From: Treponema_I sp045616125
GTDB lineage: Bacteria; Spirochaetota; Spirochaetia; Treponematales; Treponemataceae
Direction of reading: 5' to 3'
DNA length: 64,000 bases
NCBI GenBank assembly: GCA_045616125.1
Contig: JAZLGC010000060.1
Location: 1 to 64,000, forward strand
Shown here: positions 40,001 through 46,988 of the stretch, piece after piece
Position numbering within the stretch: position 1 is the stretch's first letter
Layout of the letters: each line of letters starts with the position of its first letter
The notes under the pieces: model-generated
Seen by the model: the letters and a program-made list of their open reading frames with translations, nothing else
The model's database searches: none
Told to the model about the DNA's origin: nothing
Program-made: the position numbers and the translations under genes

Positions 40001-42634
40001 CAGGATCTTGGCGTTACAACACTTCCAATGTGGATTTCAGCAGAAGAAAGCCCGGTAACACTCACCAGTGAAAATGCGGCTTTCAATACCACTATTTCCA
40101 GTGTTGCAGGCACGTCTGAAGTTTATTTTGACCTGCATCTTGAGCAGCTTACACTGGATGGCGATAAAACTATTTCATCAGGTTGTTTCAATGGTACCAG
40201 TACCGCTAAAAATCTCTGGCTTGGAAGCGTTACTTTGCCTGAGGTTACCAAACTTATCGGGACCAGTGATGCGGGTACATTTTCGTACTGTGCAAATCTG
40301 AAGAAGGTTTCCTTTACAAATCCTGCTTCATTAACAAGCATCGGACAAAAATCATTCTACAATTGTACCAGCTTATCCACTTTCAATTCAGACGAAGTTG
40401 GCACATTACAACTGCCAGAAAGCATTGCCACTTTACAAAGTTCCTGTTTCTCATATTGTGCTTTTGTAAATGCAGATTTGAGCGCAACCTCCATCACCTC
40501 AACACCAGGATCTCTGTTCTATTGCACCAAATCCCTTGAAACAGTTAAATTGCCTTCAACAGTTACTGATTTAGGTAGTTGCAGTTTTCAAACTTGCCCA
40601 AAATTAGCAAGCGTTATTAATGACGACCCTAAATATACTATAGTCAGAGCCAGTTGTTTTTATGGCTGCTCAGAATTAACAACAATTGAATTAGGAAATT
40701 CATTAACATCAATCAGCCAGACCGCTTTTTCCTACGCAGGCCTTAGATCGCTTACGATTCCTGCATCCGTTACAACGATTACAGACAGAGCATTTCAAGG
40801 CTGTTCTAAATTAACTAATCTTATTGTTGAAGGAGATGATTCTGATACATGGCTCGGATCATACAGCTGGCAAAACCAAGCAACTCATAAATTGAATCTT
40901 GGTATTACTAATGGTGAACTTCCTTCACTTTTGATCGGAGATACTTCAAATTATGATTTTGCCAGAAATCCACAGATTAATTCGACTGCAATCAGTAGTT
41001 TGCCAGGCAAAATAAACAATTATAACGGTACCACCCCTGCTGACACATTTACCATTACCATCTCCGGTAGTTTTGATGACTGGTCTTATTTCAGTGCATT
41101 GTCCGATATAGCAAAAACTACCACCGTCGATATGAGCGATGCAATTGACAACAGTTCTGAAACAGAAGTACCATTTCTACTGGCACATAACAGTTACATT
41201 ACTTTCACATCAATTCCGCAGGGAACAAAACCGATAGCAAGTTATATATTTGATATTGCTGGATTCTCTTTTAAAGAGTCATTCAGTTATCCTGATTCAG
41301 GTAACATCGTTGAATGGGACAGCAATAGTGGAACTTACAAAATTGAGCGGGATACTCAAAGAATACTTTTTTATGATATTTCTGACGTAACCGAAAATAA
41401 TCTGAAACAGTACCTGAAAACCGTTATTCTGAAGTACTCTGCAAAAGCTCCCCTCACTCCTACAGGCGACATTTGTAACTATACTATGTCTGAAGAGTTT
41501 AGCTATGCTTTTGATACGGGATCTGGGTCAATAAGAGAATATATAAATCATGACCCAAGTGACCTGGATCTCTTTAAAATTGTAACCTATACCATACATC
41601 TTGGAACTTGTGATGGAGTACCAGTTACTTCTAATACCACAGGGTCAACCACACAAGGGACTCAAGATTATGAATATGAAGTTTCCATGACTCCATCTGA
41701 TTGTATGATAACAGGATTTGAGGGCTCCGGGTTCCCATTCAGTGATGAACATTTTATCAATCAAATTCTGTCTGAGACTACCGCAAGCAATGAAACATAT
41801 AGAGCAGTTCTTAACTTTCCGCTTTATTGTGAATCAGGAGAAGTTACCATAACATGGAAAGATCCTGTCATTATCAACGATGAGGCAGGGCTAAGAACAG
41901 CAGCTGAAACTGGAGGGTATTATTGTCTTACTGGACAAATTAATGTTACAGAGCCAATCATCATTAAAAAATCATTAACCCTTGCCGGACAAGGAGGCAT
42001 GACTTACTCCATTAAAAAAACTGATAATTGGGAAACTATAAATCAGCCTATGTTAGTCACAGAAAGCAATAATGATGAAATTGACCTTACCATAAAAGAC
42101 TTGATACTTGATGGTGGATATGACCCCGAATATGATTACGGCGTCAAGGGTGGAGATACCGGTCTACTTGACTTTGGGGGAGATACAATAGTGTTGAACA
42201 ATGTCACATTCCAGAATAACTGGAAAGAACAAGATTACGCATGTTTCAGCGGTTTGAATCTCAAATGTTCAGAAGCCACCCTTACTGGCTGTACATTCAA
42301 GAACCTCAACATCAGGGGGGGAGAAGGAAGAGCTCCGGGCATCTGTATTTCAAAAGGTCTTGTCACTATTAAAGACTGTTTATTTGGAAATAACAAAGCA
42401 AATGAAGATCGTAATTACGGAAAAGACATTTGGATTGATTATGGCTATTCAGGAGCTGGCGTTACAGTCTCAGGTTTTACACAACACCTTGATGTGGATA
42501 GTTACCTTGAAATTGGAACTCACGATTCAAGTAAACTAACACTTGGTTCTGAAACAGGAAAAATCAAGGTTTCCCAGCTTTCAAATGGTTCAGAGATATC
42601 TTCTGAAAATTATATTAATGGTAATGTAGAGTAA
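37070..42634 (+). CDS. Giant BspA-type leucine-rich-repeat lipoprotein, copy 2
   Basis: The 1854-residue protein starts at ATG 37070 (GTGGGA upstream). Like copy 1 it has a lipobox AVTSC, a Ser-rich spacer and the same N-terminal modules (QTGKDSPITWSDPN, EILDKNGASTIVGPEAIYVF). An InlB-B-like piece (GYEFYAWWDGE, ITLYPVWL) precedes long runs of BspA repeats (SIPDSVTTIGASAFKDC, IGDSAFKNCTNLAKVSI). The C-terminal beta-helix-like region has LTIKDLILDGG and ATLTGCTFKNL. N- and C-terminal regions are much closer to copy 1 than the central repeats are, which fits relaxed or diversifying change in the likely binding face. It is expected to be surface-exposed and to act in adhesion. Ligands are unknown. 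Confidence 0.92.
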   Translation: MKKTTRNLFAPVFFALFVLLAVTSCKNLFNHSLDELDSEITQKTESAKSSASSGGNGLSAVPQIVSVSLGASTNQKPTTRTVFPAGFNPTIESFTGFTLSTSEPINGKSILSWSTYDAFTRSVIDLDSTKTYALTLSATYQAGTWSSDQITWNKSDRTIQFTLKPTGTGTFSVSLDITAVAEQAQTVKFWISDTAAIDRTKTPTGTFDAQTGKDSPITWSDPNRASGKFYALFEILDKNGASTIVGPEAIYVFPGQTSLWTTPVIEVLNRNYKITFSLEGMEYKNLPYPNDPDFNYKVSATLVPGSSLPEPYVQNIYETSQELPNLNDVILRTPTGYEFYAWWDGETFNQYGQPAIFNKYGSTTIGGGKYTDDITLYPVWLNYGYIYDYSTREDIENYVNQRIQDELVDSIIINLPDGFKDFANNTEVWNTTISVLNNNEELMTSDKGVELRLNCVDSDWLVENLARVAGTDDKPNTWLSVITLPQSPSKIPAYAFYNCTALKSISIPTNYTEIGDSAFSGSAITSISIPDSVTTIGASAFKDCAALETVTLSNYSALATIGESAFENTAIKEIFLRYKVATIGDSAFKNCTNLAKVSINSAAPLTSIGANAFEGCAFTTFTLPANVTSMGEAAFAKNEKLTEFLFASGYKLHKIPARCFYGCSDLSKIQLGAGITYVDYDAFFGTALKKETENTRDFACTNQYAAQWTIFTLNEDFQPISCTRSSDIESAIVTNKEKDTERNIERYVRDFSFSVNTADEIFSYIEECKTLNGVIPLGICGGTFEWDDVKNIIDGITCENTNGIELILTSLLIAQDASVEKKTIPAGFFEGKTWLTEISLPHYSSDSPFISVIGDNAFSGCTNLTSITMIDGLTKIGKKAFSECSNLSITLSNKIEYIGTKAFENVKSVIAGLVKDNWTQVTVMDGNASYAHITVNDWKSTIKNEKSSSAFYRDVPLSAFSSTAPDTARVQQMYAIAQDLGVTTLPMWISAEESPVTLTSENAAFNTTISSVAGTSEVYFDLHLEQLTLDGDKTISSGCFNGTSTAKNLWLGSVTLPEVTKLIGTSDAGTFSYCANLKKVSFTNPASLTSIGQKSFYNCTSLSTFNSDEVGTLQLPESIATLQSSCFSYCAFVNADLSATSITSTPGSLFYCTKSLETVKLPSTVTDLGSCSFQTCPKLASVINDDPKYTIVRASCFYGCSELTTIELGNSLTSISQTAFSYAGLRSLTIPASVTTITDRAFQGCSKLTNLIVEGDDSDTWLGSYSWQNQATHKLNLGITNGELPSLLIGDTSNYDFARNPQINSTAISSLPGKINNYNGTTPADTFTITISGSFDDWSYFSALSDIAKTTTVDMSDAIDNSSETEVPFLLAHNSYITFTSIPQGTKPIASYIFDIAGFSFKESFSYPDSGNIVEWDSNSGTYKIERDTQRILFYDISDVTENNLKQYLKTVILKYSAKAPLTPTGDICNYTMSEEFSYAFDTGSGSIREYINHDPSDLDLFKIVTYTIHLGTCDGVPVTSNTTGSTTQGTQDYEYEVSMTPSDCMITGFEGSGFPFSDEHFINQILSETTASNETYRAVLNFPLYCESGEVTITWKDPVIINDEAGLRTAAETGGYYCLTGQINVTEPIIIKKSLTLAGQGGMTYSIKKTDNWETINQPMLVTESNNDEIDLTIKDLILDGGYDPEYDYGVKGGDTGLLDFGGDTIVLNNVTFQNNWKEQDYACFSGLNLKCSEATLTGCTFKNLNIRGGEGRAPGICISKGLVTIKDCLFGNNKANEDRNYGKDIWIDYGYSGAGVTVSGFTQHLDVDSYLEIGTHDSSKLTLGSETGKIKVSQLSNGSEISSENYINGNVE

Positions 42635-42658
42635 TATACCTACTTCTACCCCAATCAA

Positions 42659-42688
42659 GGCTGCAGTACCCACTGCAGCCTTGTTTTT
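42659..42688 (+). terminator. Intrinsic terminator after BspA copy 2
   Basis: GGCTGCAGT / ACTGCAGCC (42659-42667 with 42672-42680) and a 4-nt loop, followed by TTGTTTTTG, 25 nt after the stop codon. Confidence 0.9.
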
Positions 42689-43231
42689 GTCTATCCCAAA
42701 TGCGTATGCTCAGCATCAGATATTCCTATCTGCAGAAGATTTTTTCTACAGACAGGATATTTCAGCTTCAAATGTTCCTTGCAGAGAGCATTTTCTTCTC
42801 CAGACAGGACTTTTCAAAAACTTCCTGTATAAAAACACTCTACATATCAAGTTTTTCATAAAATAACAGCAAAATACGCCAAAATCTTTCCTGTCTGCAA
42901 CAAAATTTCTCCATAGACAGGAAAAATGCCATTGGTGTAAGCATTAAAAACAACCAGTCGCCAACCCGAGAAACCCTTTTTTTACAAAACACATCTATTA
43001 TCAACGATTTCTAACCCAATAGATGTATAATTCACTATAAATCATCACTGTATTACATCTATATTCATTAAAAAGGTGCAAAATAGTTGTTTCATTGAAC
43101 TACACTTCTGCTTTTTCAGTGTTAATCAACCACTGCCGTACATCTATTCAACTCATTTTCCTAATAAATAGATGTATTTTTCCCAGTCCCCCTCACTTCG
43201 TCTCATTAGTTAAAAGCATTCACCAAAAAAA
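42689..43231. other. Intergenic region of unit 2 with repeated inverted motifs
   Basis: No ORF is supported. It holds a hairpin TTTCCTGTCT / AGACAGGAAA (42887-42896 with 42915-42924) whose loop GCAACAAAATTTCTCCAT matches the unit 1 loop. It also holds an AT-rich stretch absent from unit 1 with two inverted pairs, ACATCTATT / AATAGATGT (42991-42999 with 43018-43026) and TACATCTATT / AATAGATGTA (43139-43148 with 43167-43176), and a lone TACATCTAT at 43064-43072. Confidence 0.6.
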
Positions 43232-43271
43232 ATACCTGTCAATCAGCAAAATCTGACTGTTTGACAGGTAT
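43224..43271 (-). terminator. Hairpin with T8 tract downstream of the nuclease (stem A of the two-stem element)
   Basis: ATACCTGTCAA / TTGACAGGTAT (43232-43242 with 43261-43271) are perfect arms. The loop can pair further (TCAG with CTGA). On the minus strand it is followed by eight T, so it can terminate the nuclease transcript about 210 nt after its stop codon. Confidence 0.7.
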
Positions 43272-43451
43272 CGTCTGCTATTTCTGGACCCTTTTCCGGC
43301 CTTCGTACGCTCTTCTAGGGCTTTCGTCACCAATCATCGGCCTGAAAAAATCGTAGTTTCCACCAATTTTGTTCATAAATTATCTCATTTTCGGCCATAT
43401 TCATAGATTACATACCTGTCATTTCCACTAAAATCATCAAAAAACAGGTAT
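43232..43451 (-). other. Two-stem conserved element, unit 2 copy (possible structured RNA)
   Basis: Stem A is 43232-43271. Stem B is ATACCTGT (43412-43419) with ACAGGTAT (43444-43451). The interior keeps blocks ATTTCTGGACCC and AGGGCTTTCGTCACC seen in unit 1. On the minus strand this is the 3' untranslated region of the nuclease mRNA. It starts 27 nt after the stop codon and ends in a terminator. Arms differ from unit 1 on both sides of each stem in a compensating way. Confidence 0.55.
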
Positions 43452-43477
43452 ATTCTCAACTGAATGCTAAATAATCA

Positions 43478-44410
43478 TCAAACCCTAGCCTTTTTCAGGG
43501 CTTCAATCTCTGCTTGTAATCTTTCAATAATCACCTGATCCACCAAACGCTGCTCTTCACGTCCTTCTTCACGTCCTTCTACGCGTCCTTCTTCACGGCC
43601 TTCGGCAAGCGCTTTTTCTTCGGCAAGCTTTTTCTCAGACCAGGTGTCCCTCAGGAACTTTTCCCGGGAGAGGGCAATAGCGGCGTCAATTTCATCCTGG
43701 CTGATTTCTATGGAATAGTTGTTAATCACTGTCACCTCCTGCGTATAGCGGCGTGTTTTTGTTATTGCCGACCATACAGTCTTGTCATCAAAGTACTTAA
43801 AAACTATACTCCAGAACTCCAGTTCGTTCAAGGAATCCACATTGCGCTTAACAATTGTCTTCAATTTGTTTAGTTCAATAAAGTGAATCTTCATGTTTTC
43901 TGACAAAGTATTGTTATTCTCATCACGGAACATAAACGAATGATAGAATTCATCATCCTCAATCAACTTTTCATCAAGAATGAATATCTGATGCACCTCC
44001 GGCAAATCTTTGTAATGTTCCCCTTTTTTCAGTGCTCCAGCCATCAGTAGCGACGCATAATATACCGCTCGTTTAATCTGGTCATCATCGCCCTTCACCA
44101 ACTGCATCTCAATGTCTGCTTTATTTTGTCCGTTAAATGTACAGTTTACATCCATCCGTGACTGTTTTCCCTGAATAAAGTCGCTGAGAATCTCGCTGTT
44201 TATCACAACGGCCTCAGTAACCTCCTTCCCGATAACCGCACTCAAAAACTTTTTCAAACAATAATTAGAACTGGGGTTATCTTTCCCCATAAACAACTTG
44301 AACCCAACGACCGTCCGCAGACTGATCAATTTTCCTTCCGCCACATTCCGCCTGGCCTGCGCCACAATTTCCGGATCAAGCAGCGAAAGTATATCCACTG
44401 TGTTAGTCAT
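43478..44410 (-). CDS. Rpn-family PD-(D/E)XK nuclease / putative transposase
   Basis: From the ATG at 44410 (GGAGG five bases upstream; a GTG at 44422 overlaps that site) the product is 310 residues. The N-terminal half has the family layout: VGFKLFMGKDN near 35, then QSRMDVNCTFNGQNKADIEMQ in pieces (Asp and Glu-x-Gln core near 90-107) and RAVYYASLLMAGALKKGEHY. The C-terminus has charged repeats (EGREEGRVEGREEGREE) and a final coiled coil. Related proteins cut DNA and stimulate recombination. The DNA near 43560-43620 carries short repeats encoding the EGREEG units. A broken copy of the same gene lies at 35668-35932. It ends beside the two-stem element, and the transcript would include it. Confidence 0.88.
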   Translation of the reverse strand: MTNTVDILSLLDPEIVAQARRNVAEGKLISLRTVVGFKLFMGKDNPSSNYCLKKFLSAVIGKEVTEAVVINSEILSDFIQGKQSRMDVNCTFNGQNKADIEMQLVKGDDDQIKRAVYYASLLMAGALKKGEHYKDLPEVHQIFILDEKLIEDDEFYHSFMFRDENNNTLSENMKIHFIELNKLKTIVKRNVDSLNELEFWSIVFKYFDDKTVWSAITKTRRYTQEVTVINNYSIEISQDEIDAAIALSREKFLRDTWSEKKLAEEKALAEGREEGRVEGREEGREEQRLVDQVIIERLQAEIEALKKARV

Positions 44411-44495
44411 AATAACCTCCACACTATATATTTTCCGCTATCAGAAAAAAACTGCCACTTTTGGCAAAAAAAATGAAAAAAAAATGCAAAAACGC

Positions 44496-44501
44496 TATGA
44501 T
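44496..44501 (+). promoter_or_regulatory. -10 box of the BceRS-type operon
   Basis: TATGAT ends 6 nt before the ATG at 44508. No Shine-Dalgarno precedes that ATG, so a leaderless mRNA is likely. The region upstream is very A-rich and shows no clear -35. Confidence 0.45.
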
Positions 44502-44507
44502 ACCGGT

Positions 44508-45185
44508 ATGTATAAAGTTTTGATTGTAGAAGACGACCTGCGTATTGCAGCTGCTATTGCAGATAATCTTGCAAAATGGGATTTGGAATCGAAAACTGTC
44601 AGCGATTTCAGGAATGTAACTGCTGACTTTGCGGCTTATCAGCCCCATCTGGTACTTCTGGATATAAATCTGCCTTTTAAAAACGGATACGCCTGGTGTA
44701 CCCAAATTCGCCAGGTTTCAAAGGTGCCCATTATTTTTGTCTCATCTTCATCGGATAACATGAATATCGTTATGGCCATGAATATGGGAGCTGATGATTT
44801 TATCGCCAAGCCCTTTGATATTTCTGTTCTCATTGCAAAAATTCAGGCACTGCTCCGCCGTACCTACGATTTCCGGGAAAGCTCACCTGTGCTGGAACAC
44901 CGTGGCGCTCTGTTGAACACTGGCGACGGTACTTTTTTCTACGGCGGTATCAATATTGACCTTACAAAAAACGAATACCGTATTCTGCTGACCCTTATGC
45001 AGAAAAAAGGAACCGTAGTCAGCCGCGAAAAACTGATGGAAGCCCTGTGGCAGAACGATTCTTTTGTTGACGAAAACGCCTTGACCGTAAACGTGGGCCG
45101 TCTGCGGAAAAAACTTGATACCGCGGGCCTTACAAATTTTATTGAAACAAAATTCGGTCAGGGATATATCATCCACCAGGAATAA
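44508..45185 (+). CDS. OmpR-family response regulator (BceR-like)
   Basis: From ATG 44508 the product is 225 residues. The receiver domain (about 1-120) has the acidic pair D9/D10, phospho-acceptor D52 (LVLLDINLPF) and Lys101 (AKPFD). A winged-helix DNA-binding domain follows (about 135-225; LTKNEYRILLTLM, ETKFGQGYII). It is the OmpR/PhoB type, closest in context to BceR, which controls peptide-antibiotic transporters. A longer frame from 44298 includes implausible sequence overlapping the nuclease gene. The -10 box 6 nt before 44508 supports this start. The kinase gene begins 3 nt after its stop. Confidence 0.88.
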   Translation: MYKVLIVEDDLRIAAAIADNLAKWDLESKTVSDFRNVTADFAAYQPHLVLLDINLPFKNGYAWCTQIRQVSKVPIIFVSSSSDNMNIVMAMNMGADDFIAKPFDISVLIAKIQALLRRTYDFRESSPVLEHRGALLNTGDGTFFYGGINIDLTKNEYRILLTLMQKKGTVVSREKLMEALWQNDSFVDENALTVNVGRLRKKLDTAGLTNFIETKFGQGYIIHQE

Positions 45186-45187
45186 TC

Positions 45188-46135
45188 ATGGCTTCAATTC
45201 TGATCTTTCTTACCTGCTCCCTCATTTTTTTTGCCACATTTGCACTCTATCACCTGCCCATTGAGGCCGTTTCATACCCCTGTATTCTGTGCGCCGTAGT
45301 GCTGTTATTTTTCTATGTTATTTCACATACCCGACAGAAGCGGAAGATGAAACATCTTGCAAGCCTGAAAGAGTTACCGCCCAATCTTCTTGAACAGCTG
45401 GAACAGTATGTCACCCCTCAAGACCACAGCTACCGTGACATCATTACTGCCATGGCTATTGCCCGTGCGAAACAACAGCAAGGCGATGCCCAGCGGTACA
45501 GCGACATGATGTTTTATTACAGCACCTGGGCACACCAGATAAAAACTCCCATTGCCAGCATGCGTCTATTGCTGCAAGGAGAAGATACCGATTTTTCCCG
45601 TAACGTAGGCGATGATTTGCAGCGCATTGAACAGTATGTCGACATGGTATTGACTTATCTGCGGTTGGACAGTGAATACACCGACTTTGTCTTTAAGGAA
45701 ATATCCCTTGATGATGTGATAAAGACGGCAATTCGCCATAACGCTCGAAGTTTTATCAAAAAAGGCCTGTCCCTGAACTATGAAAACCTGAACAAAACCC
45801 TGGTAACTGATGAAAAATGGTTGTTGTTCGTCATTGAACAGATTTTGAGCAATGCTTTGAAATATACGGTCACCGGTAGCATTTCCATTTTTCTGTCCGA
45901 CCCTGATACCCTTTGCATTCAGGATACGGGAGTCGGTATAGAGAAATCAGATATTCCTCGAATTTTTGAAAATGGTTTTACCGGTTTCAACGGGCGGATA
46001 AACACAAAGGCCAGCGGTATTGGTCTTTATCTGTGCCGCAGAATCTGCACAGCCCTGGGAATGACCATAACCGCTGATTCAGAACCGGGAAAAGGCACCT
46101 CTATCTATATCACCCTGAATGTGACAAAAATGTAA
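45188..46135 (+). CDS. Intramembrane-sensing histidine kinase (BceS-like)
   Basis: A 315-residue kinase with two close membrane helices in the first 46 residues and almost no exterior loop, as in BceS-type kinases that sense through their transporter. The HisKA motif is STWAHQIKTPI with His116. The ATPase part has the N box (EQILSNALKY), G1 (QDTGVGI) and G2 (ASGIGLYL). It should phosphorylate the adjacent regulator. It starts 3 nt after the regulator gene and is followed, after about 90 nt, by the transporter genes. The set regulator-kinase-ATPase-permease is diagnostic for the Bce-type module. Confidence 0.9.
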   Translation: MASILIFLTCSLIFFATFALYHLPIEAVSYPCILCAVVLLFFYVISHTRQKRKMKHLASLKELPPNLLEQLEQYVTPQDHSYRDIITAMAIARAKQQQGDAQRYSDMMFYYSTWAHQIKTPIASMRLLLQGEDTDFSRNVGDDLQRIEQYVDMVLTYLRLDSEYTDFVFKEISLDDVIKTAIRHNARSFIKKGLSLNYENLNKTLVTDEKWLLFVIEQILSNALKYTVTGSISIFLSDPDTLCIQDTGVGIEKSDIPRIFENGFTGFNGRINTKASGIGLYLCRRICTALGMTITADSEPGKGTSIYITLNVTKM

Positions 46136-46226
46136 TAATTTCTGCTGTTTCTGTCACAAGAATCGATGGAGAGTTCAATCTTTTTTATCGTATCATACCA
46201 ATATCAAAAACAATGAGGAGACAACT

Positions 46227-46988
46227 GTGAGTTTACTTTCTGTTGAACATTTGAAAAAAGTGTATACCACCCGCTTTGGTAGCAATGCTGTCACTGCCCT
46301 TCGTGACGTTACTTTTACCGTTGAGCAGGGCGAATATGTAGCTATTATGGGTGAGTCAGGTTCTGGCAAAACTACCCTTTTGAACATTCTTGCATCCCTT
46401 GATAAGCCTACCAGCGGCACTGTACTGCTGAACGATAAAGACGTTACAGCCATTAAAGAAAAAGACATGGCTGTCTTTCGCCGCGAAAACTTGGGGTTTG
46501 TATTTCAGGAGTTCAATCTTCTGGACACCTTCTCACTGGAAGACAATGCGTACCTTCCCCTGGTTCTCTCTGGAGTTTCACCAAAAGTTATGGAAGAAAA
46601 ACTGAAACCCATTGCGGCAGAACTGGGCATTACGGATCTGCTAAAGAAATACCCCTATGAAGTTTCAGGTGGCCAGAAGCAGCGGGTAGCAGTAGCCCGT
46701 GCCCTTATCACCGACCCGAAAATTCTTCTGGCAGATGAACCAACCGGCGCCCTGGATTCAAAATCCACCGATGAAATGCTCCGCCTTTTTGACCGCATCA
46801 ATAAAAAAGGCCAGACCATTCTGATGGTAACCCACTCTACAAAGGCCGCCAGCACGGCAAACCGGGTACTGTTCATTAAAGACGGTCAGGTTTTCCATCA
46901 GATTTACCGCGGAGAGAGCACCAACGAACAGATGTATCAGAAAATCAGCGATACCCTTACTATGCTTCAGTCAGGAGAACAGGAATGA
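46227..46988 (+). CDS. ABC transporter ATP-binding protein (BceA-like)
   Basis: A 253-residue ATPase with Walker A GESGSGKTT (about 42-50), Q-loop FQEFNLLD, signature VSGGQKQRVAVARAL, Walker B ILLADEPTGALD and a switch His (VTHSTKAAST). It belongs to the MacB/LolD/BceA group that drives FtsX-type permeases. The start is GTG with GAGGAG eight bases upstream. The permease gene overlaps its end by 4 bp. Together with the permease it should remove or shield cell-wall-active peptides and signal to the kinase. A short spacer before it (46136-46226) may hold an additional promoter under control of the regulator. Confidence 0.93.
   Translation: MSLLSVEHLKKVYTTRFGSNAVTALRDVTFTVEQGEYVAIMGESGSGKTTLLNILASLDKPTSGTVLLNDKDVTAIKEKDMAVFRRENLGFVFQEFNLLDTFSLEDNAYLPLVLSGVSPKVMEEKLKPIAAELGITDLLKKYPYEVSGGQKQRVAVARALITDPKILLADEPTGALDSKSTDEMLRLFDRINKKGQTILMVTHSTKAASTANRVLFIKDGQVFHQIYRGESTNEQMYQKISDTLTMLQSGEQE

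Larger units (their letters stand above)
36998..44410. repeat. Tandem duplication, unit 2 (promoter, BspA gene, terminator, intact nuclease)
   Basis: Second copy of the unit starting at 29480. It begins with the shared TTTTTTTCTTAAATTTATTA promoter segment and ends with an intact Rpn-family nuclease on the minus strand. Proteins and intergenic blocks are clearly related but diverged, so the duplication is not recent. Confidence 0.85.

Noticed and set aside
42991..43176. CRISPR array or integron attC site
   Set aside because: Repeats are only 9-10 bp, inverted and irregular in number. There are no spacer units, cas genes, integrase or the core sites expected of attC.
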